A stretch of DNA of 64,000 nt from Amycolatopsis thailandensis (lineage in GTDB: Bacteria > Actinomycetota > Actinomycetes > Mycobacteriales > Pseudonocardiaceae): contig NZ_NMQT01000099.1 in the NCBI RefSeq assembly GCF_002234405.1, positions 1 through 64,000 on the forward strand, given 5' to 3'. The notes under the pieces were generated by a model. That model was not told where the DNA came from and did not search any database. It was given only the letters and a program-made list of their open reading frames with translations. The stretch's first letter is position 1. Each line of letters opens with the position of its first letter. Below, piece after piece: positions 49,653 to 58,929 of the stretch. Both the position numbers and the translations under genes were made by a program.

Positions 49653-51227
49653 ATGACCGTCACACCGCTCGCGCTCACCCGTCCGGCGTCGGTGACCGAC
49701 GCGTTCCTGCGGCGCCTCGCCGCCCGCGTGCCGGGCTCGTCCGGCACGACCTGGAAACTCACCGAGGTCTACACCGGAGACCTGCTCGTCGAGCTGCCCC
49801 AATCGACGCCCGCCGACATCGAGGAGGCCTTCGCCACGGCGCGCGCGGCGCAAGCGAAGTGGGCCGCCACGCCGCTCAAGAACCGCCTGGAGGTGTTCAA
49901 GCGGGCGCACACGCTCTTCGTCGACAACGCGCCGGCCGTCACCGACCTCATCCAGGTCGAGAGCGGCAAGAACCGCCGGATGGCGATCGAGGAGACCTGC
50001 GATCCGGCGATGGTGATGAGCCATTACCTGACGCGGGCCGCGAAGCTGCTGGCGCCGACCAAACGCGGCGGCCCGGTCCCCTTCCTCACGACGTCGACCG
50101 AGGTCCGGCAGCCCAAGGGCGTGGTCGGCATCATCGCGCCGTGGAATTTCCCTTTCGCCACCGGCATTTCCGACGCCATCCCGGCGCTGATGGCCGGCAA
50201 CGCGGTCGTGCTGAAACCCGACAACAAGACGGCGCTCTCCCCGCTGTACGGCATCGAACTGCTGGAGCAGGCCGGGCTGCCGAAGGGGCTGTTCCAGGTG
50301 GTGTGCGGCGAGGGCCCGGACGTCGGACCCACGCTCATCGACCACGCGAACTACGTGATGTTCACCGGTTCCACGGCCACCGGCCGGGTGATCGGGGAGC
50401 GGGCGGGCCGCAACCTCATCGGCTGCTGCCTCGAACTCGGCGGCAAGAACCCGATGATCGTGCTGGAGGACGCCGACCTGGCCGAGGCCGTGCAGGGCGC
50501 GATCTTCGGCGCTTTCGGCAACACCGGCCAGATCTGCATGCACATCGAGCGGATCTACCTGCCGGAATCCCGCTACGAGGAGTTCAAGACGGCGTACGTG
50601 GCCAAGACCGAGGCCCTCGACGTCCGCGCCGCCTACGACTTCGGCCCCGACATGGGCTCGCTCGTCTCAGCCGACCACATGGGCCGCGTCAAGTCGCACG
50701 TCGAGGACGCCGTCGCGAAGGGCGCCACCGTCCTTTGTGGCGGGAAGCCCCGGCCCGACCTCGGCCCGGCGTTCTTCGAGCCGACGATCCTCGAAGGCGT
50801 CACGAAGGACATGCTCTGCGGCGTCACCGAAACCTTCGGACCCGTTGTCGCACTGCACAAGTACCGCACCGTGGACGAGGCTGTCGCGCTGGCCAACGAC
50901 ACCGAGTACGGCCTCAACGCCTCGGTCTGGGGCGGTGACGTCGGCGCCGCGCGTGCCGTGGCCGCGCGGATCGAGTCCGGCAACGTCAACATCAACGACA
51001 TCCTGGCCACCGCGTTCGCGGCCAAGGGGACACCGTCCGGTGGCGTCAAGAACTCGGGCGTCGGTGCCCGCCACGGGGACCAGGGCCTGCTCAAGTACAC
51101 CGACGTGAAGAACGTGGCGGTGCTCAAGAAGCAGGTCATGGGTCCCCGCGGCGGCCAGCCCTACGAGAAGTACGTCGAAGGGATGCTTTCCGGGCTGAAG
51201 CTGATGCGGCGCCTCCGCATCCGCTAG
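49653..51227 (+). CDS. Aldehyde dehydrogenase (succinic-semialdehyde type)
   Basis: A 524-aa NAD(P)-dependent aldehyde dehydrogenase: GIIAPWNFPFATGISD, VLKPDNKTALSP, MFTGSTATGR (cofactor turn), the general base Glu in LELGGKNP, the catalytic Cys in NTGQICMH, and ETFGPVVALHKY. The C-terminal tail of about 25 residues is basic. The sequence pattern is that of succinate-semialdehyde dehydrogenases, but the true substrate is probably the product of the preceding GMC enzyme. AGAGGG precedes the ATG. It ends tail to tail with the MFS gene, overlapping 4 nt. Confidence 0.92.
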   Translation: MTVTPLALTRPASVTDAFLRRLAARVPGSSGTTWKLTEVYTGDLLVELPQSTPADIEEAFATARAAQAKWAATPLKNRLEVFKRAHTLFVDNAPAVTDLIQVESGKNRRMAIEETCDPAMVMSHYLTRAAKLLAPTKRGGPVPFLTTSTEVRQPKGVVGIIAPWNFPFATGISDAIPALMAGNAVVLKPDNKTALSPLYGIELLEQAGLPKGLFQVVCGEGPDVGPTLIDHANYVMFTGSTATGRVIGERAGRNLIGCCLELGGKNPMIVLEDADLAEAVQGAIFGAFGNTGQICMHIERIYLPESRYEEFKTAYVAKTEALDVRAAYDFGPDMGSLVSADHMGRVKSHVEDAVAKGATVLCGGKPRPDLGPAFFEPTILEGVTKDMLCGVTETFGPVVALHKYRTVDEAVALANDTEYGLNASVWGGDVGAARAVAARIESGNVNINDILATAFAAKGTPSGGVKNSGVGARHGDQGLLKYTDVKNVAVLKKQVMGPRGGQPYEKYVEGMLSGLKLMRRLRIR

Positions 51228-52489
51228 ATGTCGTCGGTGTGCTGCGGCGCCGCCAGCACACAGGCGATGCTGAGCACGCACATGCCGATCAGCAGGCCGA
51301 TCGCCGGCCAGACACTGCCGGTCGCCTGGAACAGCAACGTCGACACCAGCGGGGAGAGGCCGCCGAAGAGCGCGCCCGCCAGCTGATACGACAGCGAGAT
51401 GCTCGTGTACCGCGCCCGCGGCCGGAACATCTGCGACAGGATGGCGGCGATCGGGCTGTAGGTCGCCGTCATCGCCAGGCGCATCGCGACGAACGCCGCG
51501 ATGATCAGCACCGCGTTCTTGGTCGAGAGCACCAGGAACTGCGGGGCCGCGAGCACGGCCACGCCGACAAGGCCGATGACGACCACCCGCACCCGGCCGA
51601 AGCGATCACCGAGCCAGGCCGCGCCGAAGCTCACGGCCAGTTCCACGAAAGCGGCGATGGTGAGCGCGTTGAGCACGAGCGATTCGGAGACGCCGACGGC
51701 CGGATCCGTCGCGTAGGCCGTCGCGAAAGTGGTGACGAGGTAGTAGCCGCCGACCGCGACCGGCAGCACGCAGATGCCCAGCAGGATCGGCTTCCAGTTC
51801 GTCCGCACCGCGTACAGGATGGGGACGCCGGTGTCTTCCGCGGTCTCCTCGAAGACCGGTGATTCTTCGACCTTCAGGCGCACGATGAGCCCGACGCCGA
51901 TGAGCAGCACGGACGCGAAGAAGGGGATTCGCCAGCCCACCGTGCCGAGCCATTCGGTGCCGCCGGTGCTCAGGAGGCTGAACAGCCCGGTGGCCAGCAG
52001 CGCGCCCGCCGGGTTTCCCGCCTGCGCGAAGGCGCCGTAGAAGGTCTTCTTGTCCGGTGGCGCGTGTTCGACCGCCATGAGCACGGCGCCGCCCCATTCA
52101 CCGCCGACGGCCAGCCCTTGGACGAACCTGAGCACCACGAGCAGGATGGGCGCCCACGTGCCGATCTGGTCGTATCCGGGCAGGCAGCCGACCAGGAAGG
52201 TCGCCGCTCCCATCATGGTCAGGGTCACCACGAGCGCGGTCTTGCGGCCGACCCGGTCGCCGATGTGCCCGAACACGATGCCGCCGAGAGGGCGGGCGAA
52301 GAATCCGACCGCGTACGTGGCGAAGCCCGCCGCGACCCCGGTCAGCCTGTCACCGGTTTCGGGGAAGAACACGGTGCCGAACACCAGGCTCGCGGCCGTG
52401 GCGTAGATGTAGAAGTCATACCACTCGATCGTGGTGCCGACGAAGGCAGCGAGACCGGCCCGGCGGGCCCGGCGGATGTCGTGGTTCAT
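51224..52489 (-). CDS. MFS transporter, MHS (metabolite:H+ symporter) type
   Basis: A 421-aa protein with 12 TM helices. Family marks: FVGTTIEWYDFYIYATAA at the N-terminus, GHIGDRVGRKTALVVTL (loop 2-3), RFVQGLAVGGEWGGAVL, and a central LKVEESPVFEE. These are typical of the MHS group carrying dicarboxylates, aromatic acids or betaine-like solutes. The ATG at 52489 overlaps the amidohydrolase stop (ATGA), making a two-gene operon for uptake and breakdown of one compound. Confidence 0.92.
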   Translation of the reverse strand: MNHDIRRARRAGLAAFVGTTIEWYDFYIYATAASLVFGTVFFPETGDRLTGVAAGFATYAVGFFARPLGGIVFGHIGDRVGRKTALVVTLTMMGAATFLVGCLPGYDQIGTWAPILLVVLRFVQGLAVGGEWGGAVLMAVEHAPPDKKTFYGAFAQAGNPAGALLATGLFSLLSTGGTEWLGTVGWRIPFFASVLLIGVGLIVRLKVEESPVFEETAEDTGVPILYAVRTNWKPILLGICVLPVAVGGYYLVTTFATAYATDPAVGVSESLVLNALTIAAFVELAVSFGAAWLGDRFGRVRVVVIGLVGVAVLAAPQFLVLSTKNAVLIIAAFVAMRLAMTATYSPIAAILSQMFRPRARYTSISLSYQLAGALFGGLSPLVSTLLFQATGSVWPAIGLLIGMCVLSIACVLAAPQHTDDI

Positions 52490-54147
52490 CGGGCCACCTC
52501 GCCGTCGATCCAGGTTTCCAGCACCTCGATGCCCGCGATCCGCGCGGGATCGCAGGTGAGGGGATTCTCGCCGAGGAGCACGAAATCGGCGCGTTTGCCG
52601 GGGGTGATCGAGCCGAGATCGCGTTCCCGCCCGAGCACCCGGGCGCCGGCGATCGTGTGCGCGGCGACGGCCGAGCGGACGTCGATCAGCAGCTCGTCAC
52701 CGCCGAGCCGGTGACCGCGCCGGGTCGTCCTGGTCACCGCGGTCTGGATGGCTTCGAGCGGGTTCGGCTCCGCGACCGGGGCGTCCGAGCTGAGCGTGAC
52801 CGGTACGCCCGCCGCCTGGAACTCGCCGAGCGGGTTGAACCGCTCGCCGGGGGTGCCGACGGCGTCGGTGACCCCTTCGCCCCAGTTGAAGTAGTGCTGG
52901 GGCTGGTTGACCGGATGGACGCCGAGGGCGGCCATCCGCTCGACCTGGTCCGGGGACGGCAGTCCGCAATGCTCGATGCGGTGCCGGGCGTCCGGCCGGG
53001 GATTCCGCCGCTGCGCGTCCTCGATGGCGTCGAGCACCATGGCGATCGCGTCGGGGGACTGGGCGTGGGTCGCGGTCTGGAGCCCGGCCTCGTGCGCCTT
53101 GTCGATCAGCGCGGAGTAGTCCTTGGGGTCGTGATAGAGCTGCCCGGTGCGGCACGGGTCGCCGACGTAGCCGTCCGGGAAGTACGCGGTCCAGCCGCCG
53201 AGCGTGCCGTCGGCGTAGAACTTGATGCCCGCGAACGCGAGCCGGGTGGTGCCGAAAGCGCCGTGCAGTCCCATTTCCAGGGCCTGGTCGAGCAGATGCG
53301 ACAGCAGGTACATGTGGACGCGCGTCTTCAGGCGCCCGGCTTCGTCCAGCCGCAGGTACATGTCGAACTCGCGGCGCGTGACCTGCGCGTCGCCGATCGC
53401 GGTCACCCCGGCGGCGAGGAACTTCTCCTGCGCGGCCGCCAGTTGCCGCGCGTGCTCCTCCGGCTCGTCCTCCAGATGGAAGTTCGGCCCGTGCCGCCCG
53501 ACCTTCACCCCGGTGACCCCGGTGAGGATGTTGCACGCCGCGTCCGAGAGCTCCCCGGTGAGTTCGCCGTGCTCGTCCCGGAAGAACACGCCGCCGTCGG
53601 GATCCGGGGTGTCGCGGGTGATGTCGTTGCGCCGCAACGTGAAGCTGTTGACCACGCCGCCGTGCCCGCTGGCGTTCATGAGGTAGACCTCGCGGTCTTC
53701 GGCGACCGCGTCGAGTTCTTCCTTGCGGGGGTGGCGTTTCTCGGCGAGGTTGCGGTGCTCGTAGCCGTAACCCCGGACGGGCCTGCCCGCCGGAGTGTTC
53801 TCGGCCGCCTCGCGCAGCAGCGCGACGATCTCGGGGATGGTCGACGCCCGCTCGGGGCCGCAGTCGACCCACGTCATCATCTGCCCGTACATCAGGGGAT
53901 GCGCGTGAGGATCGATGAAACCGGGCAGGAGCGTGCCCGCCAGCCGCCGCACCTCCGGGTCCGGACGGCCGAGACCGGCGGCGCGGGCGCGGCATTCGTC
54001 CACCGAGCCGACGGCGGCGATCTCCTCGCCGAACACGAGGACCGCGGCGGCGCCTTCGGTGGCGTCGTCGACGGTCACCAGCTCGTCGGGAAGCAGGATC
54101 GTCGCTGTCGCGTCGAGGACGGAACGATCGAGGGGCAACAGGCGCAT
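52486..54147 (-). CDS. Amidohydrolase family protein (YtcJ-like)
   Basis: A 553-aa metal-dependent amidohydrolase of the YtcJ/Amidohydro_3 type. The metal site begins with PGFIDPHAHP, continues with the beta-barrel and ATHAQSPDAIAM, RIEHCGLPS, and LSSDAPVAEPNPLEAIQTAV (catalytic Asp). The C-terminal beta-sandwich has GSITPGKRADFVLLGENP. The ATG at 54147 has CAGGAG 8 nt upstream; the longer frame to 54225 is not supported. It heads an operon with the MFS transporter, divergent from the Lrp/AsnC regulator. Confidence 0.9.
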   Translation of the reverse strand: MRLLPLDRSVLDATATILLPDELVTVDDATEGAAAVLVFGEEIAAVGSVDECRARAAGLGRPDPEVRRLAGTLLPGFIDPHAHPLMYGQMMTWVDCGPERASTIPEIVALLREAAENTPAGRPVRGYGYEHRNLAEKRHPRKEELDAVAEDREVYLMNASGHGGVVNSFTLRRNDITRDTPDPDGGVFFRDEHGELTGELSDAACNILTGVTGVKVGRHGPNFHLEDEPEEHARQLAAAQEKFLAAGVTAIGDAQVTRREFDMYLRLDEAGRLKTRVHMYLLSHLLDQALEMGLHGAFGTTRLAFAGIKFYADGTLGGWTAYFPDGYVGDPCRTGQLYHDPKDYSALIDKAHEAGLQTATHAQSPDAIAMVLDAIEDAQRRNPRPDARHRIEHCGLPSPDQVERMAALGVHPVNQPQHYFNWGEGVTDAVGTPGERFNPLGEFQAAGVPVTLSSDAPVAEPNPLEAIQTAVTRTTRRGHRLGGDELLIDVRSAVAAHTIAGARVLGRERDLGSITPGKRADFVLLGENPLTCDPARIAGIEVLETWIDGEVAR

Positions 54148-54249
54148 CGCGCGGACTCCTGGGGTTCGACGGTGAAGGCGGGGGGTCGCGGCGGTGAACG
54201 TAAACGACGACGGCCGGTGAAGCAATCAGATCATTCGTTCACGGACGGT

Positions 54250-54283
54250 GTTCGCGAACGATATGCGCATTGTCGGTCGCATA
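54250..54283. promoter_or_regulatory. Palindromic elements in the amidohydrolase-AsnC spacer
   Basis: A perfect 10-bp palindrome GTTCGCGAAC (54250-54259) and an inverted repeat TATGCG/CGCATA (54262-54267 and 54278-54283) lie between the divergent starts at 54147 and 54369. Plausible binding sites for the adjacent Lrp/AsnC protein. Confidence 0.4.
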
Positions 54284-54368
54284 ACGCTTTATCTCTGCTG
54301 TCCGGAGTGGACTTTCGCCGGTGATATGGTGCGGTCGGCCGTCGGAAATTCAGCAGAGGAGAACCGCC

Positions 54369-55274
54369 GTGGACGACGCGCTGGTCGCGGCTTTGCGCGC
54401 GGACGGGCGGATGAGCGTGGCCGATCTGGCCAAGCGGGTCGGCGCGTCACGCTCGGCCGTGTCGGCCCGGCTGGAGCAGCTGAAGGCCGACGGTTCGCTC
54501 AACGTGGTCGCCGCGGTCCATCCCGAGTTCCTCGGCCTCACCGCGTACGCGCACCTCGCGATCCGCACCTCGGGCCGGTCCCAGGCGACGACGGACGCCA
54601 TCGCGGCACTGCCCGCCGCGGCGTTCGTATCCGCGGTGAGCGGGGAGTACCAGACCGTCGCGGAACTGCGCCTACCCGATTCCCCCGAGCTCTACCGCAC
54701 CGTGGCGGACATCCGGGGCCTGCCGGAGGTGGAACAGGTCAACACCCTCGTCTACGTGGACGTGGTCAAAGGCCTGTTCATGCCGGGGCGTCCGCTTCCG
54801 CCCTGGTTGCGGCTGGACGACCGCGATCTCGCCATCATGCTGCGGCTCCAGGCCGACGGGCGGGAGAGTTTCGCGCGGACCGCCGAGCACGTGGGACTGT
54901 CGCCGTCGGCCACCCGCACTCGCGTGCGCCATCTCGTGGAGCACGACGTCATCCGGATCGCGCCGGTGCTCAGCCGCGCCCGCCCGGACGCGGGCCTGGT
55001 CTGCGGGATCGGCCTGAACGTGCGGGGCGCCGGCGACGGCGTGACCGCGGCGCTCGCCGCACGCGACGACACCGAATTCCTCGCCAGGACCATCGGCCGG
55101 TTCGACGTCGTCGCCACCATCGCGGCGCAGTCCGCCCGCGACCTCGACCGGACGCTCGAGGAGATCAGCGGCAGGTCCGACGTGGTGACCGCGGAGACGT
55201 GGGTCCACCTTCGCATCGCCAAGGAACGCTACGAGTGGCCGTTGCCGACCGCGGACGAGCTGGCTCGTCGTTAG
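54369..55274 (+). CDS. Lrp/AsnC-family regulator with two HTH-ligand units
   Basis: A 301-aa protein made of two Lrp/AsnC halves: HTH 1 (about 3-45, DGRMSVADLAKRVGASRSAVSARLEQL) with a RAM-like domain, then HTH 2 (about 155-200, DGRESFARTAEHVGLSPSATRTRVRHL) with a second RAM-like domain. The GTG at 54369 follows GAGGAG by 7 nt. It probably controls the divergent amidohydrolase-transporter operon in response to its substrate. It converges with the acyl-CoA ligase gene, overlapping 4 nt. Confidence 0.9.
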   Translation: MDDALVAALRADGRMSVADLAKRVGASRSAVSARLEQLKADGSLNVVAAVHPEFLGLTAYAHLAIRTSGRSQATTDAIAALPAAAFVSAVSGEYQTVAELRLPDSPELYRTVADIRGLPEVEQVNTLVYVDVVKGLFMPGRPLPPWLRLDDRDLAIMLRLQADGRESFARTAEHVGLSPSATRTRVRHLVEHDVIRIAPVLSRARPDAGLVCGIGLNVRGAGDGVTAALAARDDTEFLARTIGRFDVVATIAAQSARDLDRTLEEISGRSDVVTAETWVHLRIAKERYEWPLPTADELARR

Positions 55275-56794
55275 TCCAGCAGGGTTTTCCGGATCTCGGT
55301 CTTGAGCACCTTCCCGATCTTGGACCTCGGGAGATCCGGCCAGATCAGGATCTCCTTGGGGGTCTTGACACTGCCCAGCCGTTCCTTGACCGTGGCACGA
55401 AGTTCTTCGGCGACCGCGCTCTTTCCGGTGTGCAGCTGGACCACGGCGGTGATCTGCTCGCCCCATTTCTCGTGCGGCAGGCCGATCACCGCGCAGTCCT
55501 GGACGGCTTCGTGGGTCATGAGCGCCTGCTCGACCTCGGCCGAATAGACGTTGAAGCCGCCGGTGATGATCATGTCCTTGGCGCGGTCGACGATGTAGAG
55601 GTAATGGTCCTCGTCGAGGTAGCCGATGTCGCCCGTGTGATGCCAGCCGTGCGTGCTCGCCTCCGCCGTGGCCGCGGGATTCCGGTAGTAACCGGGCATC
55701 ACCAGCGAACCGCGGACGACGATCTCGCCGCGTTCGCCGGGGGGAAGCAGCTCGCCCGAGCCGGACATGATCGCGACCCGCGTGAGCGGAGTGGGCCTGC
55801 CCGCCGACGTGAACCGTTCGAAGGCGAGTGATCCGTCGGGATGGACGTGCTCGGCGGGGGAGAGGGTGGAGATCATCATCGGCGCTTCGCTCTGCCCGAA
55901 CAGCTGCCCGAAGACCGGGCCGATCCGGGTGATCGCTTCGGCGAGTTTGGTGGCCGACATCGGCGCGGCGCCGTACCAAAGGCATTGCAGCGAAGAGAGT
56001 TCGGTGCCGTCCATCGCCGGGTTGTCGAGCAAGAGATAGATCAGCGTCGGTGGCAGGAAGGTGTGAGTGATCCGGCGGCGTTCCACGAGGGCGAGGAACT
56101 CGCCGAGATCGGGGGAGGGCATGACGACGATCTCCCCGCCGAGTGTCATGACCGGGAAACAGAGCACCCCCGCCGCGTGCGTCAACGGCGCGAGCGCCAG
56201 ATAGCGCGGGCGTCCGGTGAACGGGTAGCTCATGAGCGTGAGCGCGGACATCGTCTCCACGTTGGCGCCGGTGAGCATCACTGCCTTGGGACGGCCGGTG
56301 GTGCCGCCGGTGCCCACGAGCATGACCAGGTCGTCCGGCGGCGCCTCCTCCCACGGCTCCGCGTCTTCGAGCCACTCGGGAAACGGGACGGCGCCGGGCA
56401 TCTCGCCGTCGAGACAGACCACTGTGGACAGTTTCGGCAACTCGGGGAGCATCCGGGAGACGAGCGGTGCGAAGGACTCCTGCACCAGCAGGCAGGTGCA
56501 GTCGAACAGGTCGAGCAGTTCCCTGTTCTCGGCCGCCTCGTTGCGCGGGTTGACCGGGCACCACACGGCGCCCGCCCGGCTGATCCCGAAGACACAAGCG
56601 AACGACAAGGGGTCGTTCCCGGACAGGATCGCCACCTTGTCACCGGGCCCGACGCCGGACCGGGCCAGCGCCCGCCCCACCCGCCACGACAGCTCCCGCA
56701 CGTCGCCATAGCTGAGGGACACATCGCCCATGGTGAGGCAGGGTGCCGCCGGATCGAGGGAAGCGCCCTTGTCGAGGTAGTCGGTCAATCGCAC
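55271..56794 (-). CDS. AMP-dependent acyl-CoA synthetase/ligase
   Basis: A 507-aa ANL-superfamily enzyme. The adenylation motif VGTGGTTGRPKAVMLTG, the A5-like FGQSEAPMM, the A7 HTGDIGYLDEDHYLYIVDRAKD, the A8 hinge GGFNVYSAEVEQALM, and the A10 lysine in KIGKVLK are all present, so it should be active. It would charge a carboxylic acid as CoA thioester. The GTG start at 56794 is preceded by GGAAGGA on the minus strand. It lies 16 bp after the reductase-like gene and forms a cluster with it and the SDR. Confidence 0.92.
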   Translation of the reverse strand: MRLTDYLDKGASLDPAAPCLTMGDVSLSYGDVRELSWRVGRALARSGVGPGDKVAILSGNDPLSFACVFGISRAGAVWCPVNPRNEAAENRELLDLFDCTCLLVQESFAPLVSRMLPELPKLSTVVCLDGEMPGAVPFPEWLEDAEPWEEAPPDDLVMLVGTGGTTGRPKAVMLTGANVETMSALTLMSYPFTGRPRYLALAPLTHAAGVLCFPVMTLGGEIVVMPSPDLGEFLALVERRRITHTFLPPTLIYLLLDNPAMDGTELSSLQCLWYGAAPMSATKLAEAITRIGPVFGQLFGQSEAPMMISTLSPAEHVHPDGSLAFERFTSAGRPTPLTRVAIMSGSGELLPPGERGEIVVRGSLVMPGYYRNPAATAEASTHGWHHTGDIGYLDEDHYLYIVDRAKDMIITGGFNVYSAEVEQALMTHEAVQDCAVIGLPHEKWGEQITAVVQLHTGKSAVAEELRATVKERLGSVKTPKEILIWPDLPRSKIGKVLKTEIRKTLLD

Positions 56795-56810
56795 GCGCTC
56801 GTCCTTCCGG

Positions 56811-57938
56811 TTAGCTGTGCACGGTCATGACCGGATGGGACACCAGCCCGAAGGACCGCAACACGCCGAGCAGTTCGCGGTGGCCGAAAGCCTGGCAGCC
56901 GGAGGCGAAGCCGACCCGTTTCGGAGGCTGCTGGAGCAGCGAATAGGCGCCGTAGGCCTGCATCAGCCCGGTCTGCTTGTAGTTGCAGGTGCCGTGGATG
57001 ACGCAGTGCGCGCGGCCGAGCGGGCCCGAGGCGTGCACCGAATCGAGCGAGGTGTTGAGCCGCTGGTTCTCACGCGGTGGCATCTCGTCGCGCACCGCGG
57101 CGGCCTGTTCCGCCAGTACCCGCATCTTCTCGTCCAGCGGCAGGTCTTTCACCTGTTCCAGCACGGCCGCGACGATCTGCGGCACGCCTTGCATGAGCGC
57201 GCGGTCGAAGACGCCGCCGACGGCCTTGACGTTGGCCACGCGGGCGTCGTTCTTGAACCAGACCGGATGCGACGTGCCGCCCCAGGGGAGGGCCAAACCG
57301 GTCTCGTGGTGGCCGGGCACGGTGACGTCCTGCAGGCCGCCGTCCGCGGGCCAGGGCAGGTACTCGTTCTGTTCGAGGTAGTACGCGGCCGACAGCGCGG
57401 CGTTGACCAGGATGGTCTTGGTGGAAGCGACCGTGGGATACCCCTTCCAGAACACCAGGATGTCCAAAGTGTCCAGTCCGGGGGTCTCCAGGCAGAGGTT
57501 CGCCGCGATCTCGCCGGTGGTGTACATCTGGGCGATGCCGGGGGAGAGCAGGAGCCCCTTCTCCGCCATCCGCGCGCCATAGCGCTCTTCGGCCGAGATC
57601 AGCCAGTCCTGTTCGCCGGTGGTGTCGAGGTAATGCGTGCCGGTGCGCAAGCAGGCTTCGACGACCTCGTGGCCGTACTCGCTGAACGGGCCGACGGTGT
57701 TGCACACGACCTTGGCGTCGCGGAAGAGTTCGGTGAGCGCTTCGACGTCGTGCGAGACCTCGACGACCTCGTGGTCGATGGTGTCGAGGCCGGGGACCTG
57801 ATCGATCGCCTCCTGGAGGCGGGCCTTGTCGCGGCCGGCGGCGACGAACGGGACGTTGTACTCGCGCAGGTACTCGCAGATCAGCCGTCCGGTGTAGCCG
57901 GAGGCGCCGTAGACCACGACGGGTTTGGGGCTGCTCAT
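56811..57938 (-). CDS. Saccharopine dehydrogenase-like (DUF5938) protein
   Basis: A 375-aa protein with an N-terminal NAD(P)-binding Rossmann motif VVVYGASGYTGRLICEYL and the saccharopine-dehydrogenase pattern VVCNTVGPFSEYGHEVVEAC and GTHYLDTTGEQ. The C-terminal half (LDILVFWKGYP, GGVFDRALMQGVPQ, HASGPLGRAHCVIHGT) is typical of a trans-acting enoyl-reductase-like actinobacterial subgroup. AAAGGA lies 6 nt before the ATG at 57938. It is encoded between the SDR and the acyl-CoA ligase, same strand, in a likely operon. The substrate is not known. Confidence 0.85.
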   Translation of the reverse strand: MSSPKPVVVYGASGYTGRLICEYLREYNVPFVAAGRDKARLQEAIDQVPGLDTIDHEVVEVSHDVEALTELFRDAKVVCNTVGPFSEYGHEVVEACLRTGTHYLDTTGEQDWLISAEERYGARMAEKGLLLSPGIAQMYTTGEIAANLCLETPGLDTLDILVFWKGYPTVASTKTILVNAALSAAYYLEQNEYLPWPADGGLQDVTVPGHHETGLALPWGGTSHPVWFKNDARVANVKAVGGVFDRALMQGVPQIVAAVLEQVKDLPLDEKMRVLAEQAAAVRDEMPPRENQRLNTSLDSVHASGPLGRAHCVIHGTCNYKQTGLMQAYGAYSLLQQPPKRVGFASGCQAFGHRELLGVLRSFGLVSHPVMTVHS

Positions 57939-57964
57939 GGTGTTTCCTTTCGGGTTCGTGCTGG

Positions 57965-58768
57965 TCACATGCCCATGCCGCCGTCGACCGGGAGTCCGGC
58001 CCCGGTGATGAAGCGCGCCGCGTCGGAGGCGAGGAACACGACGGCGTCGGCCATGTCCGAGACCTCCCCGAGCCGTCCGGCGGGGGTCTGCCCGACGACC
58101 GCGCCGATGGCGTCCTCGACGCTGGGGAACAGGCCGACCTCGACGACGTCCTGGGCGAGCTGGTTGCCCATCTGGGTGGGCACGAGGCCGGGGTAGACGC
58201 AGTTGACGCGCACGCCGTAGCCGAGCTTCCCGGCCTCCATCGCGGCCACCCTGGTGAGCCTGTCGACCGCGGACTTCGTCGCCGAGTAGCCGGCGATACC
58301 GGGGAAGGCGATGGTCGCGGCGACCGAGGCGATGTTCACGACGGCACCACCGGTGCCCGCCGGGCCGCCCGGCCGCATCGCACGGAAGGCGTGCTTCACG
58401 CCGAGGGCGGTGCCCAGCACGTTGACCTCGAGCATCTTGCGCACGTCGGCGGGGTCCAGGTCGGCGACGAGCCCGGTGATCTCGACGCCGGCGTTGTTCA
58501 CCACGATGTCCAGCCCGCCGAGTTCGCCGACGACCGCGGTGATCGCCTGTTCCCAGCTCCGCTCGTCGGTGACGTCCAGCCGGACGAAGCCCGCGGAAGC
58601 GCCTTTCTGCTTGATCTGATCGGCGGTGGCGCGCCCGAGATCCTCCTGGACGTCGCCGATGACCACCGAGGCACCCGCCAGGGCGAGCGCTTCGGCCATC
58701 CCGGCTCCCAGGCCCTGCGCTCCGCCCGTGACCAGGGCTTTTCGGCCCGAAAGGTCGTACGAACCCAT
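57965..58768 (-). CDS. Short-chain dehydrogenase/reductase
   Basis: A 267-aa classical SDR: cofactor motif VTGGAQGLGAGMAEALA, NNAG (NVVNNAGVEITG-type), catalytic Ser in NIASVAA and YxxxK in YSATK, and a closing LPVDGGMGM. The Asp after strand 2 (VIGDV) suggests NAD+ preference. The ATG at 58768 follows AAGGAGGAG; the longer frame to 58960 would cross the operator region. It is the first gene of the operon leading to the acyl-CoA ligase, probably repressed by the divergent TetR protein. Confidence 0.93.
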   Translation of the reverse strand: MGSYDLSGRKALVTGGAQGLGAGMAEALALAGASVVIGDVQEDLGRATADQIKQKGASAGFVRLDVTDERSWEQAITAVVGELGGLDIVVNNAGVEITGLVADLDPADVRKMLEVNVLGTALGVKHAFRAMRPGGPAGTGGAVVNIASVAATIAFPGIAGYSATKSAVDRLTRVAAMEAGKLGYGVRVNCVYPGLVPTQMGNQLAQDVVEVGLFPSVEDAIGAVVGQTPAGRLGEVSDMADAVVFLASDAARFITGAGLPVDGGMGM

Positions 58769-58827
58769 GGACTTCTCCTCCTTGAGACGGTCCGCGGTTG
58801 CGGTGTGGGTCACATCTTGAGCTTGTT

Positions 58828-58869
58828 TTGGACAATCGTCAAGATTTTCTTGGACACTCGTCAAGATTT
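58828..58869. promoter_or_regulatory. Tandem 20-bp operator, SDR-TetR divergent promoter
   Basis: TTGGACAnTCGTCAAGATTT occurs twice (58828-58847 and 58850-58869), exactly 22 bp apart, and ATCTTGA at 58813-58819 forms an inverted partner of the TCAAGAT in the first copy. It lies between the divergent SDR and TetR starts, so it is the likely TetR operator. Confidence 0.7.
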
Positions 58870-58929
58870 CCGCGACGCTAGACTGAGGGATCCCGCGACA
58901 GGCGCGGGCTCCCGGACCGACAGGAACTC

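Noticed and set aside
54250-54259. GTTCGCGAAC as a possible LexA box
   Set aside because: The half-sites are in the wrong order (GTTC then GAAC) compared with the CGAAC...GTTCG consensus; treated as a generic palindrome.
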